Source of the DNA: Acidimicrobiales bacterium
Lineage (GTDB): Bacteria; Actinomycetota; Acidimicrobiia; Acidimicrobiales; Poriferisodalaceae
Length of the DNA stretch: 64,000 nt
Assembly: GCA_041394185.1 (NCBI GenBank)
Contig: JAWKIQ010000005.1
Coordinates: 1 to 64,000, forward strand
Direction: 5' to 3'
Part shown: one piece after another, positions 35,671-45,250 of the stretch
How positions within the stretch are numbered: the stretch's first letter is position 1
Layout of the letters: every line of letters starts with the position of its first letter
Notes under the pieces: generated by a model
Seen by the model: the letters and a program-made list of their open reading frames with translations, nothing else
Told to the model about the DNA's origin: nothing
Database searches by the model: none
Translations under genes and position numbers: made by a program

Positions 35671-37461
35671 GTGAGCGCAGAGTCACCCAAGACCACGGCT
35701 ACTGGCGGCTCGGCGCGCTCGCAGGCCGACGGCTCTGGACGTTGGCGTGCTTCTCCTACAAAGGCCTGGGCCGTTCGGGCGTTCGTGTTCACGGCTCCAC
35801 TGGTCGCCGGCTATGTGGCCGGATTCGTTGCCGCAACCCTCGTTCCGCGACCGGCGGGCCTGCTGGCCGCGGTCGGCTGGTGGGTGGCGATCCTGGCCGC
35901 GTCGACCGCGGCGATATGGCTGTCGCGGCCGGTGATGCAACAGTTCGCTCCGCTGTCGTTCCTGTACCAATGCAGCCTCGTGTTCCCCGACGACGCGCCG
36001 TCGAGGTATTCGGTGGCGTTGAGGCGTTCGCAGGCCCGCGACCTGGCGAGGCGCGTAGAAGCCGGCCTGCCGCTGGGCGACACGCCCCAGGAGGCGGCCG
36101 AGAACATCCTGGCGATACTGGCCGACCTGAACGACCACGACCGCAAGACTCGCGGTCACTCCGAGCGGGTGAGGGCGTACTCGGATCTCATCGCCGAGAA
36201 CATGGGCCTGCCCGACGACGATCGTTCGATGCTGCACTGGGCTGCGCTGTTGCACGATGTCGGAAAGCTGACCGTGCCGGCCGAGATACTGAACAAGAAC
36301 GGGCGACCTACCGACGAAGAGTGGATGACGCTGCGCGAGCATCCGGGCGCGGCCGGACCGATCCTCGAACCGCTACGCCCGTGGCTGGGCGAATGGCTCG
36401 ACGCCGCTACCCAACACCACGAACGCCACGACGGCGATGGCTACCCGCTGGGTCTGGCCGGCTCGGACATCTCGTTGGCGGGCCGCATCGTGGCCGTGGC
36501 CGATGCCTACGACGTGATGACTTCGGCCAGGTCGTACAAGAAGCCCTGGAAGCCCGAAGACGCCAGGCGCGAGCTGGCCAGCTGTGCTGCCACCCAGTTC
36601 GATCCAAAGGTCGTGCGGGCGTTCTTACACATCTCGACCGCAAGGCTCCAGCGCATCAGCGGTCCGCTCAGCTGGCTGGCGCAGGTTCCCCGACTGGGCG
36701 AACTGGTGGGCAGCGCGACCACCGCAGGATCCACGGCCGCGACGGTGGCGGGTGCTGCTGCTGCCGCCACCGTGATGGCTCCGCTGATGGTGGCGACCTA
36801 CGACACTCCGCAACCCGCGGCCGCAGCCCAGGTCGAACAGACCGCACCTTCGACAACCAGCTCAGCGCCCGACGACACGGTTGTGGTCGATCGAACCACA
36901 ACGACGGCCCTGAACCCTCCGACCAGCCAGACCACGATCGGGCTGCCGACCACGACCACATCGGTGGACGCCACGACCTCGTCCTCCACCACCACCGAAC
37001 CCATCGAGTCGCTCACGGCGCATCCACTCGACCGCAGCGTCATCCGCCTGGCGCCAGACCAACTGGTTGTCGGCTCTGGTCCAGACGACATCACCTCCGA
37101 CAGCTCGATGTTCGTGATCCACGAGTCGGGCCCTACCACTCTGAGCGCTGACCTGCGAGTAGTGGGTGCGTCTTCGGGTCGAACAGTCGGCATCGGCTCT
37201 TCCGCGGACTTCACGATCACATCGGGGTCGTCGATCTGTAGCTACCTGATCGTGGCCGCCAGCCCGCAGCGAGATCGCCCCATCGACGCGGTGATCGGCA
37301 GCGACGACACGATCCTCGGCTTTGCCGTGGGCGCCGCAGAATTCACCTCGCCCATCGAGCCGGGTGACTCGTTGACCGTCGACGGCCAGGTGGTGCTGGT
37401 CGAGTTCGATGCCACCGGCACCGACCGCGACCAGGTCAGGATGTTCACGGCCTGCGGCTGA
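35671..37461 (+). CDS. HD-GYP phosphodiesterase with C-terminal, probably extracytoplasmic Thr-stalk and sensor-like domain (copy 2)
   Basis: The 596-aa tandem paralogue of the preceding gene has the same order: two TM helices, HD-GYP (HDVGK ~196, HHERHDGDGYP ~248-259), TM (~352-375), Thr/Ser linker and a C-terminal domain. That domain shares ITSGSSICSYLIV, DDTILGFAVGAAEF and DRDQVRMFTACG with copy 1 (IPAGSTVCSSIV, GTILGFSVTNAQL, DADQVRVYVSC). The linker is shorter than copy 1's. GTG start 57 bp after copy 1, so the pair are probably co-transcribed and could sense related signals. Confidence 0.9.
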   Translation: MSAESPKTTATGGSARSQADGSGRWRASPTKAWAVRAFVFTAPLVAGYVAGFVAATLVPRPAGLLAAVGWWVAILAASTAAIWLSRPVMQQFAPLSFLYQCSLVFPDDAPSRYSVALRRSQARDLARRVEAGLPLGDTPQEAAENILAILADLNDHDRKTRGHSERVRAYSDLIAENMGLPDDDRSMLHWAALLHDVGKLTVPAEILNKNGRPTDEEWMTLREHPGAAGPILEPLRPWLGEWLDAATQHHERHDGDGYPLGLAGSDISLAGRIVAVADAYDVMTSARSYKKPWKPEDARRELASCAATQFDPKVVRAFLHISTARLQRISGPLSWLAQVPRLGELVGSATTAGSTAATVAGAAAAATVMAPLMVATYDTPQPAAAAQVEQTAPSTTSSAPDDTVVVDRTTTTALNPPTSQTTIGLPTTTTSVDATTSSSTTTEPIESLTAHPLDRSVIRLAPDQLVVGSGPDDITSDSSMFVIHESGPTTLSADLRVVGASSGRTVGIGSSADFTITSGSSICSYLIVAASPQRDRPIDAVIGSDDTILGFAVGAAEFTSPIEPGDSLTVDGQVVLVEFDATGTDRDQVRMFTACG

Positions 37462-37509
37462 GGCATCGGCTGATCGCCAGTGTCCCAGTGCTGCGATAGC
37501 GTCCGCTGA

Positions 37510-39423
37510 GTGGGCAGCAGCAGCGGCCGATCCGCACCAGACGAATCCCAATCCCCCGACACCTCGCCCTTGCAGCGTCTGATGTCGCGCCAGGAGGTCA
37601 CCTTCGCCCGCGCCCTCCACCGCGCCGCGCCGGGCCTCAGCACCGCATGGTGGGCAATCCTGTTCGCCCGCGGTCTGGTGCCTGCGCTGCTGGCGATCTC
37701 GACGGGCTGGCTGGTCGGCGCGGTCGACCGGGGCGACAGCTTGACGGCCCCTTTGGTGTTCGTCGGGTTCGTGTTCGTCGGCTTGCAGATTCTGGCGCCA
37801 GTTCACCAGGCGGTGGGCTCGGCGTTGGGTGTCCGCACCGCCGACCATCTCAACCGTCGCCTCATGGACACCGTGTCGGCTCCCGAGGGCATAGCCCACC
37901 TCGAGCGCCCCGATCTGGTCAACGACTTCACAATGGCGCGCGACTTCGACCTGGGCATCACCGGTCCGCCGCTTTCGATTTCGATGGACTTCGTCGCCGG
38001 CGGCTTGGTTCAGATGGTGGCCGGCATCGCCACGTCGTGTGTGCTTTTTGCCTTCGCTTGGTGGGCTCCGCTGGTGCTCATCATCGGGTGGGGCTCCACA
38101 CATTGGTTGCTTCGCGAAAGCGCGGTCTGGAAGACCCGCAACACCGATCGGGTCCGGACCGCTCAGCGTCATGCCGACTACGCCTACCGGTTGGCCGTCG
38201 ACGCACCGGCGGCCAAGGAGGTCCGATTGTTCGGCTTGGCCGATTGGGTCATCGAGCGGTTCCGCACCAGGCGCCTCGAACTCGACGATCTCAGGTGGGA
38301 GGCGACCCGGCTGCGCGAGCGACCCGTGGTGTGGAGCCTGGTCGTGGTGCTGAGCGCCAACGCGCTGGTGTTCTGGCAGGTGGCCGAAGCTGCACTGTCG
38401 GGTTCTGCCGACCTGGGCGCTGCGGTCGTGTATCTGCAGGCCGCCATCGGTGCCAGCGCAATAGCGTTCGGCGGGCTCAGCTGGGCCATCGACTCGGCGG
38501 CCGCGCCGGTGGCTGCGGTCGAGAAGGTCGAACGCGCAGTCGGCGAGGTCGAGCCCATTCAGCAGGGCCAGGCCAGCGCTGCGCCCGGAGCCGTGTCGAT
38601 CCGCTTCGAAGACGTCACCTTCACCTACCCGACCGCTACCGAGCCGGTGCTGAGGGGCCTCGACCTCGAAATCCCTGCGGGCACCAGCCTGGCCATCGTC
38701 GGGCAGAACGGGGCGGGCAAGACCACACTCGCGAAGCTGATCTGTCGCCTCTACGAACCCGATTCGGGCACCATTCGTGTCGACGGCCAAGACATGCGCA
38801 CACTCGACCTGGCCACATGGCGGAGTCGCGTCGCTGCCATCTTCCAGGACTTCGTCCGCTACGAGTTGCCGCTCATCGACAATGTCGATCCGGCGGGCAT
38901 CGCGGCCAGCGCCCTCACCCAGAACGGGTCGGGGCCCCACCCGGCGCGCACCGAAGCGGTGGTGCGCGCCCTCGACAGCGCCGGAGCCGCGGGCCTCGCC
39001 GATCTCGACACCACGTTGGCCCGGGGTTACGCCAACGGCACCGAACTCAGCGGTGGGCAGTGGCAACGCGTGGCTTTGGCCCGGGCCGTGCACGGCGTGT
39101 TCGCCGGAGCCGGCGTGGTGCTGCTCGACGAGCCGACGGCCCAGCTCGACGTCCGCGGCGAAACCGAGATCTTCGAGCGGATCCTCGAAGCCACCCGCGG
39201 CTGCACCACCATCCTCGTATCGCACCGCTTCAACACCGTGCGCAAGGCCGACCGCATCTGTGTGATCGAAGACGGCCGGGTCATCGAGCTGGGCACACAC
39301 GAAGAACTGCTGGCGCTGGGAGGGCGCTACGCCACCATGTATCGGCTGCAGGCGGCGCGCTTCGCCGCCGGTGAGGCCGAACTCGACGACCAGGGAAGGG
39401 AGGTCGTCGGTGAATCACTCTGA
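37510..39423 (+). CDS. ABC exporter half-transporter (TM domain + ATPase), first of pair
   Basis: The 637-aa product has an N-terminal six-helix exporter domain (~40-340). The nucleotide-binding domain carries Walker A GQNGAGKTT, Q-loop FQDFVRYEL, signature LSGGQWQRVALARA, Walker B VVLLDEPTAQLD and switch His in ILVSHRFNTV. All catalytic elements are canonical. It overlaps the second half-transporter by 14 nt, so they likely form a heterodimer. Substrate unknown; the neighbouring decarboxylase gene might supply one. Confidence 0.93.
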   Translation: MGSSSGRSAPDESQSPDTSPLQRLMSRQEVTFARALHRAAPGLSTAWWAILFARGLVPALLAISTGWLVGAVDRGDSLTAPLVFVGFVFVGLQILAPVHQAVGSALGVRTADHLNRRLMDTVSAPEGIAHLERPDLVNDFTMARDFDLGITGPPLSISMDFVAGGLVQMVAGIATSCVLFAFAWWAPLVLIIGWGSTHWLLRESAVWKTRNTDRVRTAQRHADYAYRLAVDAPAAKEVRLFGLADWVIERFRTRRLELDDLRWEATRLRERPVVWSLVVVLSANALVFWQVAEAALSGSADLGAAVVYLQAAIGASAIAFGGLSWAIDSAAAPVAAVEKVERAVGEVEPIQQGQASAAPGAVSIRFEDVTFTYPTATEPVLRGLDLEIPAGTSLAIVGQNGAGKTTLAKLICRLYEPDSGTIRVDGQDMRTLDLATWRSRVAAIFQDFVRYELPLIDNVDPAGIAASALTQNGSGPHPARTEAVVRALDSAGAAGLADLDTTLARGYANGTELSGGQWQRVALARAVHGVFAGAGVVLLDEPTAQLDVRGETEIFERILEATRGCTTILVSHRFNTVRKADRICVIEDGRVIELGTHEELLALGGRYATMYRLQAARFAAGEAELDDQGREVVGESL

Positions 39424-41212
39424 CGCAGCCCCCGACACTGGCCTGCCCCCAGCCATCCCATCGCTGTTGCGTACTGTCCGCATCGGATACCGCGCCGAGC
39501 CCAGGCTGTTGCTGGTGTCGTTTGTGATGGTGCTGTTCACCGCACTTCCGGACGCTCTCATAGCGCTGTGGCTGTCGATCCTGGCCGACGGCGTGCTCGA
39601 CGGTTCACGGCCCAAGGTGGTCTGGGCCGCCCTGGGGCTCGGCCTCTCGGCCACGCTCACCTGGTTTCTTCGCACCGTGCTCGATCGCATCGAGCGCCGG
39701 TTCCGCGACCGGGTTTCTGTTGCCCTCGAGTCTCATGTCGCCCAGCTGCAGGCCTCGGTGCCCACCATCGAGCATCACGAACGACCCGACTACCTCGACC
39801 GGCTGTCGGTGCTGCGCGACCAGGTGTTCGCCCTCGACCACCTGTTCATGTCGCTGTTCTCGACCATGGGCTGGGTGTTTCGCCTCATCATCACCCTGGT
39901 CTTGTTGGCCACGGTGCACCCATTGCTGCTCGTGCTGGTGGTCTTCGCCCTGCCCACCGTCTACACCGCCACGTGGCGCCCCGGCATCGAACGCAAGGTC
40001 GAAGAATCGGTAGCCCAACACAACCGGCGAGCCAGGCATTTGTTCAGCCTGGTGACCCTGCCCCACAGCGCCAAGGAGGTACGCCTCAGCGGCAACGCGC
40101 AGGCCATCAAAGACAGGCGCAACGAGTCGTGGACGGCCTGGTGGACCCCCCTGTCGGCCACCCGACGCAACACCGCGTTGTGGCACAGCCTGGCTTGGGC
40201 CATCTTCGGAGCGGCGTACGTGGGCGCCATCGTCTTCGTCGCCGAAGGGCTGGGCTCGGGGCCCTCCGCGGTGTTGCTGGTTCTGGTGGCCGGGTCGCGA
40301 CTGTCGATGTACGTGGGTGCCGCAGTCGGCGAGCTGGGGTTCCTGCGGGGTATCTGGCTCGATTCGTCCCAGCGCCTGGCCTGGCTCGAAGACTACGCCG
40401 CGGCCGCCGACGAGTCGGCCGACCTCGACGCTCCAGACCACCTGGCCCACGGCATCGACTTCGAAGCGGTCGACTTCACCTATCCCGGAACTCAGCGAAA
40501 GGTCCTCGACTCGGTCGACCTGCACCTGCCGGCGGGTGCGGTCGTCGCCATCGTGGGCGAGAACGGTGCCGGCAAGACCACCCTGGTCAAGCTGCTGGCG
40601 CGCATGTACGCCCCGTCCGCAGGTCGCATCACCGCCGACGGCGTCGACATCGCCCGCTTCACCACCCGCAGCTGGCGCTCACGGCTGGCCGGGGCGTTCC
40701 AAGACTTCTTCCGATTCGAGTTCGCAGCCCTCACCTCGGTGGGGGTTGGCGACGAGCCGCACATCGACGATCGGCCCGCCGTGGGGGCAGCCGTCGGGCG
40801 AGCCGGCGCCGACGACGTCGTATCGGGGCTGGCGGCCGGTCTCGACACCCAGCTGGGCCCATCGTGGGAGGGCGGCGTCGAGCTGTCGCACGGCCAGTGG
40901 CAAAAGGTCGCCCTCGCCAGGGGCTTCATGCGAAGCGAACCTCTGGTTCAGGTGCTCGACGAGCCCACTTCGGCTCTCGACGCCGAGACCGAGAACGCCC
41001 TGTTCGAGCACTACGCGGCGGCTGCGCGCGGCTCGGACGGCGGCCGCATAACCATCCTCATCTCGCATCGCTTCAGCACGGTTCGTATGGCCGACCTCAT
41101 CGTCGTGCTCGACGGTGCCAAGGTGGTCGAGGTCGGCTCACACGCCGAACTGATGGCCGCCAAGGGCCACTACGCCGACCTATACGAAACCCAATCTTCG
41201 TCGTATCGCTGA
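39410..41212 (+). CDS. ABC exporter half-transporter, second of pair, signature LSHGQ
   Basis: The 600-aa exporter has a TM domain (~30-320) and an ATPase with GENGAGKTT, FQDFFRFEF, VLDEPTSALD and ISHRFSTVRM. The signature is LSHGQWQKVALARG, with His replacing the second Gly of LSGGQ. Heterodimeric exporters often contain one site with altered residues, which fits pairing with the preceding gene. GTG 39410 was chosen for GGGAGG at 6-nt spacing; it overlaps the first gene's end by 14 nt. Confidence 0.93.
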   Translation: MNHSDAAPDTGLPPAIPSLLRTVRIGYRAEPRLLLVSFVMVLFTALPDALIALWLSILADGVLDGSRPKVVWAALGLGLSATLTWFLRTVLDRIERRFRDRVSVALESHVAQLQASVPTIEHHERPDYLDRLSVLRDQVFALDHLFMSLFSTMGWVFRLIITLVLLATVHPLLLVLVVFALPTVYTATWRPGIERKVEESVAQHNRRARHLFSLVTLPHSAKEVRLSGNAQAIKDRRNESWTAWWTPLSATRRNTALWHSLAWAIFGAAYVGAIVFVAEGLGSGPSAVLLVLVAGSRLSMYVGAAVGELGFLRGIWLDSSQRLAWLEDYAAAADESADLDAPDHLAHGIDFEAVDFTYPGTQRKVLDSVDLHLPAGAVVAIVGENGAGKTTLVKLLARMYAPSAGRITADGVDIARFTTRSWRSRLAGAFQDFFRFEFAALTSVGVGDEPHIDDRPAVGAAVGRAGADDVVSGLAAGLDTQLGPSWEGGVELSHGQWQKVALARGFMRSEPLVQVLDEPTSALDAETENALFEHYAAAARGSDGGRITILISHRFSTVRMADLIVVLDGAKVVEVGSHAELMAAKGHYADLYETQSSSYR

Positions 41213-41273
41213 CCCAATACCGGTCCAAACGCAGTGTCGACTGGCCCGGTCGATTGGTGGTGGTGTTCGGTTC

Positions 41274-42623
41274 GTGGAACCGCTTCTGATCGACGCCGCA
41301 CGACGCGCCAGCCGCTACCTGGCCCAACAACCCGACCGAGTGTCTCCCGGGCCCGCCGCCGTTGCGGGGCTCGAAGACCTCGACCTCGCGCTCGGCGACA
41401 GCCCATTGCCGCCAGAACAGGTGATCGAAACCCTCGATCGTGTCGCCTCACCGGCGACCATGCGCTCGACGGGCGGAAAGTACTTCGGGTTCGTCAACGG
41501 GGGCACGCTGCCCGCAGCTCTGGCAGCCGCCTATCTGACCTCGGCCTGGGACCAGAACGCCGCCTTGCCGGTGATGTCTCCGGCCGCGGCGCGCTTCGAC
41601 CAGGTGGCAACCGACTGGATCATCGATCTCCTCGGATTGCCTTCAAGTGCGGCGGCGACGTTTTGTGGAGGAGCCAGCGTGGCAAACCTCACCTGCGTCA
41701 CCGCCGCGCGCGACGCGATGCTGGCCCGCCTGGGATGGGATGCCCGGGCCAAGGGCATCAACGGCTCGCCCCGCCTGCGCATCGTCGCAACGGCCGAGGC
41801 CCACGTCACCATCGACAAGGCAGCACGAGGTATTGGCCTGGGCACCGACGCCATCGAGAGAATCCCCACCGACGAAGCCGGCAGGGCTCGACCAGACGCT
41901 GTTCCCGATCTCGACGACCGGTGCATCGTCGTTCTGCAGGCCGGCAACGTCAACACCGGCCACTGCGACCCCTTCGCAGAAATCGTCCCGATGGCTCACG
42001 ACGCCGGAGCCTGGGTTCACGTCGACGGGGCGTTCGGGCTGTGGGCAGCTGCGTCGCCTACACGGCGTCGCCTCGTCGAGGGCGTGGGCCAGGCCGATAG
42101 CTGGGCCACCGACTGCCACAAATGGCTGAACGTCGCCTACGACTCTGGCGTGGCCATCGTGGCCGACGAGAACGACATCCGTCGTTCCATGACCACCGAC
42201 GCCGCCTATCTAGAGGCCACGGCAGGGCGAGCCCCCATGCACATGGGCTTGCAGATGTCTCAACGAGCTCGCGGTTTCGAGGCTTGGGCCGCCATGGCAT
42301 CTCTCGGGCGCAAAGGCATCGCCGAGTTGGTCGATCGCACCAGTGACCGTGCCGCCCAGTTGGCTCAGCTGCTTGCCCAGGCTGGCGCCGAGGTGCTGAC
42401 GCCCGTAGTGCTGAACCAAGCCCTGGTGGCCTTCGGTGACGACGCCACCACCGATGCGGTGATCGCCGCCGTGCAGGCCGACGGCCGGTGCTGGGCCGGC
42501 GGAACCATTTGGCACGCCAGACGGGCGATGCGCCTCAGCGTGTCATCGCACGCGACCACGCCCGACGACATCGTCGACAGCGCGCAGGCCATCATCGATT
42601 GCTGGCGGGCGGTCAGCGCCTAA
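41274..42623 (+). CDS. PLP-dependent decarboxylase (group II amino acid decarboxylase family)
   Basis: The 449-aa product shows the group II fold: GKYFGFVNGG, FCGGASVANLTCV, VHVDGAFGLWA with the PLP-ring Asp, and the Schiff-base Lys in DCHKWLN. The family includes aromatic-amino-acid, glutamate and diaminobutyrate decarboxylases; the residues I can see do not settle the substrate. GTG start, 61 bp after the exporter pair and 10 bp before the CDF efflux gene, so one operon covering exporter, decarboxylase and efflux is possible. Confidence 0.88.
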   Translation: MEPLLIDAARRASRYLAQQPDRVSPGPAAVAGLEDLDLALGDSPLPPEQVIETLDRVASPATMRSTGGKYFGFVNGGTLPAALAAAYLTSAWDQNAALPVMSPAAARFDQVATDWIIDLLGLPSSAAATFCGGASVANLTCVTAARDAMLARLGWDARAKGINGSPRLRIVATAEAHVTIDKAARGIGLGTDAIERIPTDEAGRARPDAVPDLDDRCIVVLQAGNVNTGHCDPFAEIVPMAHDAGAWVHVDGAFGLWAAASPTRRRLVEGVGQADSWATDCHKWLNVAYDSGVAIVADENDIRRSMTTDAAYLEATAGRAPMHMGLQMSQRARGFEAWAAMASLGRKGIAELVDRTSDRAAQLAQLLAQAGAEVLTPVVLNQALVAFGDDATTDAVIAAVQADGRCWAGGTIWHARRAMRLSVSSHATTPDDIVDSAQAIIDCWRAVSA

Positions 42624-42632
42624 CCTCGAACC

Positions 42633-43550
42633 ATGGCTTTGGGCCACGGGCACTCTCACGGACACGAGCATTCTCACGGGCCGGACGGCACCGATGTCTC
42701 GGTGGCGCGGCTCAGCTTGGCCACCGGCGTAAACGTCGGTTTCGCGGTGGTTCAGGTGGTCGTGGGCCTGCTGATCGGTTCGGTCGTGGTGCTGGCCGAC
42801 GCCTTGCATCAGGTTGTCGACGCATTGGGCCTGGTCACCGCCATGGTCGCCCTGCGCCTCGCCAGGCGTCCCAGCGACCACGCCATGACATTTGGCTGGG
42901 GCAAGGTCGACGCCCTAGGCGCCTTCACGTCTGGCCTGTTGTTGCTGGGGTCGATCATCTGGGTGGCCTACGAGTCGATCCACCGCCTGTTCGATCCTGT
43001 CGAGGTGGCAGGAGCCGGGGTAATAGCCATCGGCCTCATCGGAATAGCCATCAACGGACTCAGCGTGCTTGCGCTGAACGGCGCATCCGGTCTGTCGGTA
43101 CGCGCCGCCCGGCTGCACCTGCTGATCGACCTGGGCGGCTCAGTGATCGTGGTTGCGACCGGTGTGCTGCTGGCGACCACCAGCGCAGAGTGGCTCGACC
43201 CGGTGGCGTCGCTGGTGCTGAACGCGGTGGTGCTTAGATCGACCCTGGCGGTGCTGGCGGCTGCCAGCAACGAGCTGCTCGACCGCAGTCCTGGTGACAT
43301 CACGGTCGCCTCGGTCGATTCCGTGCTCGGCAACCTCGATGGCGTCGAGCAGGTTCACCACGTGCACGTCAGAGGGCTCGGCAGCGGCAAGGTCAGCGTC
43401 ACCGCACACGTTGTGCTCGACAGCGAGTTGTCGTTGCACGCGGCTCAGGGGCTGATCGACGCCATGGCCCAGGCCCTGGAGGCCGAGCTGGGGGTAACCC
43501 ACTCGACCATCCAGATCGAGTGCCACGAGTGCGAGGCCATCAGCCACTGA
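42633..43550 (+). CDS. Cation diffusion facilitator (zinc/cobalt efflux)
   Basis: The 305-aa product has six TM helices. The N-terminal HGHSHGHEHSHG is a metal-binding string. The transport-site residues are His and Asp in ADALHQVVDALGL (TM2) and in ARLHLLIDLGGS (TM5), matching the HxxxD pairs of Zn/Cd CDF proteins. The C-terminal ~85 residues form the cytoplasmic dimerisation domain with a Cys/His-rich tail (ECHECEA). Starts 10 bp after the decarboxylase stop. Its end overlaps the convergent NUDIX gene by 11 nt. Confidence 0.93.
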   Translation: MALGHGHSHGHEHSHGPDGTDVSVARLSLATGVNVGFAVVQVVVGLLIGSVVVLADALHQVVDALGLVTAMVALRLARRPSDHAMTFGWGKVDALGAFTSGLLLLGSIIWVAYESIHRLFDPVEVAGAGVIAIGLIGIAINGLSVLALNGASGLSVRAARLHLLIDLGGSVIVVATGVLLATTSAEWLDPVASLVLNAVVLRSTLAVLAAASNELLDRSPGDITVASVDSVLGNLDGVEQVHHVHVRGLGSGKVSVTAHVVLDSELSLHAAQGLIDAMAQALEAELGVTHSTIQIECHECEAISH

Positions 43551-44031
43551 CCTCACCGGTGTTTGCCAACAGCTCGAGCAACCGGTCGATGAACACCGTC
43601 TGGCTCTTGGCCAGCAACTGCCTGGCGTCTTGCGGGGTCACCCAACTCGCACGCTCGACCTCGGGGAACTGCTGAACCAACCCCGACCGCGGCGGCCACT
43701 CGACCTCGAAGGTGTTGGACACGATGTCGTCGGCGTCGAAGTCGCCCTCTCGGGCCAGCACCACGATGGTCTTCGAGCCCGATCTCGACGTACCCAGGTC
43801 GGCCGAGGTCCCGGGTGGTGCCGATCTGCCCATCTCCTCGGCGAACTCGCGCTCGGCGGCCGCGGCGTCGTCGGCGTCGGCCTCGGTGACCAGCCCTTTG
43901 GGCACCGTCCACGAATGGGCGTACTTGTTGGCCCAGAACGGGCCGCCCATCTTGGCGATCAGCACCTCGACGTGGCCCTCTGGCGGCCTTTTCCTGTACA
44001 GCAACAGGCCCACGCTGCGTTCACCAGCCAT
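43540..44031 (-). CDS. NUDIX hydrolase, predicted
   Basis: The 163-aa product has a Nudix box that can be traced in WTVPKGLVTEADADDAAAAEREFAEEMG, with the REFAEEMG core intact, and LLLYRKRPPEG before it. The VPKG and ANKYAHSW elements are typical of dNTP/NDP-sugar Nudix proteins. Substrate unknown. Convergent with the CDF gene (11-nt overlap) and divergent from the lipoprotein operon. Confidence 0.85.
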   Translation of the reverse strand: MAGERSVGLLLYRKRPPEGHVEVLIAKMGGPFWANKYAHSWTVPKGLVTEADADDAAAAEREFAEEMGRSAPPGTSADLGTSRSGSKTIVVLAREGDFDADDIVSNTFEVEWPPRSGLVQQFPEVERASWVTPQDARQLLAKSQTVFIDRLLELLANTGEVSG

Positions 44032-44114
44032 CGACGCACCGTAGTACCAACCGATCTCTGGCGTATACGATGCGGGCCTTGTCTGGGTCGAGCGGGGAGC
44101 TCTTGCGACTGGGC

Positions 44115-44702
44115 ATGCGCCGGGCAGTCGCCGCTGTGCTGTTCTTCGTCGCGCTCGGTGGGCCGCTGACTGCGTGCGGCCTCGAAACCAGCAGGCAGTA
44201 CGTCACCAGCGACGACGGAACGATGTCGCTGGCGCTGCCCAACGAATACACCGTGCTTGCGTTCGACGCATGGCAAAGCGGCTGGATGATGGGTGCCGAC
44301 GCCGACGCCGAGGCCACGTTCGACCACGCCGGCCGATTCGGGGTCGAGCAGCCGTTCGTCATGATGTCGTCCACCGCCCTTTCGGCCGAGGCCCGCGACC
44401 GCGTGTCGCTGCAGACCCTGCGCGAAAGTGCCACCTTCGACGGGACCGACCCGTCGCGCGACGACGGTGCTCACCGCCTAACCCTCTACGAGCGCTACCT
44501 CGACGACCGGGGTTACGAGGGTCAGGTGATCCGGTTCGACACGGTCGTCGATGGTCGGTCTTCCACGACCGTGCTGGCTGCGTTCTTGAGCCCCGACCGC
44601 TCGGCCGTCTACAGCGTCAACGTCTCGTGCTCGACCCAGTGCTACCTGCGATCCGCGGACGAAATCGACGCCATCGTCGACTCGATCGAGCTGACGCCAT
44701 GA
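44115..44702 (+). CDS. Predicted lipoprotein, first of a paralogous pair upstream of FtsH-like protease
   Basis: The 195-aa product from ATG 44115 has a signal peptide ending in lipobox LTAC (Cys21). TTG 44103, preceded by GGGGAG, and ATG 44070 are in-frame alternatives. The mature part begins YVTSDDGTMSLALPNEY and ends with VNVSCSTQCYLRSADEID, a C-X3-C motif shared with the next gene. No known family. The stop overlaps the next gene's ATG (ATGA). Expected on the outer face of the membrane, so it could present or shield substrates for the protease encoded third in this operon. Confidence 0.78.
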   Translation: MRRAVAAVLFFVALGGPLTACGLETSRQYVTSDDGTMSLALPNEYTVLAFDAWQSGWMMGADADAEATFDHAGRFGVEQPFVMMSSTALSAEARDRVSLQTLRESATFDGTDPSRDDGAHRLTLYERYLDDRGYEGQVIRFDTVVDGRSSTTVLAAFLSPDRSAVYSVNVSCSTQCYLRSADEIDAIVDSIELTP

Positions 44703-45250
44703 ACCTCGCTTGCCGTGCCTTCTCGATGGCCGTCGTTGCCCTGCTGGCGTCGACCGCCTTGGCGGCGTGTGGGCCGCCGACCGCCCAGACGTTGACCACC
44801 GGCGACTCGGTCGAGTTCGCGGCGCCGGCCGACTGGGACCGGGTCGACGACTTCGGGCCCGACGTGGTGGCTGTGGGTCACCCAATCGACACCGACCTGG
44901 GCGTCAGGACCGAACCGGTCGTCATCGTCCAGTCGCTCGCAGGCTCGACGGCCGACTCGTTCGAGACCCTTCGCCGGCGCACCATGGGATACGACCCGTT
45001 GAACCCAGACGACGATCTCGTCACCGAGATCACGATGCTGGGGTACGACGAGTTCACCGAACCTCGGGCATGGGGTGTCGAGATGTATTTCTCCAACAGC
45101 AACAGCCTCTACCGGGTACTGACCCTGGTGAACCGGGCCGACATGTCGGTACACATCGCCACGGTCACGTGCACCCGACGCTGCTTCGAACGCAACCTCG
45201 ACACGATCGAACAGATCATGTCGTCTTGGACCATCGAGGAGCCACGATGA
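44699..45250 (+). CDS. Predicted lipoprotein, second of pair
   Basis: 183 aa; lipobox LAAC with Cys24. The mature part (VEFAAPADWDRVDDF, YFSNSNSLYRVLTLV, IATVTCTRRCFERNLDTIEQI) is homologous in layout to the preceding lipoprotein and keeps the C-X3-C motif near the end. It overlaps both neighbours by ATGA, upstream with the first lipoprotein and downstream with the FtsH-like gene, a strong sign of coupled translation and joint function. No known family. Confidence 0.78.
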   Translation: MNLACRAFSMAVVALLASTALAACGPPTAQTLTTGDSVEFAAPADWDRVDDFGPDVVAVGHPIDTDLGVRTEPVVIVQSLAGSTADSFETLRRRTMGYDPLNPDDDLVTEITMLGYDEFTEPRAWGVEMYFSNSNSLYRVLTLVNRADMSVHIATVTCTRRCFERNLDTIEQIMSSWTIEEPR

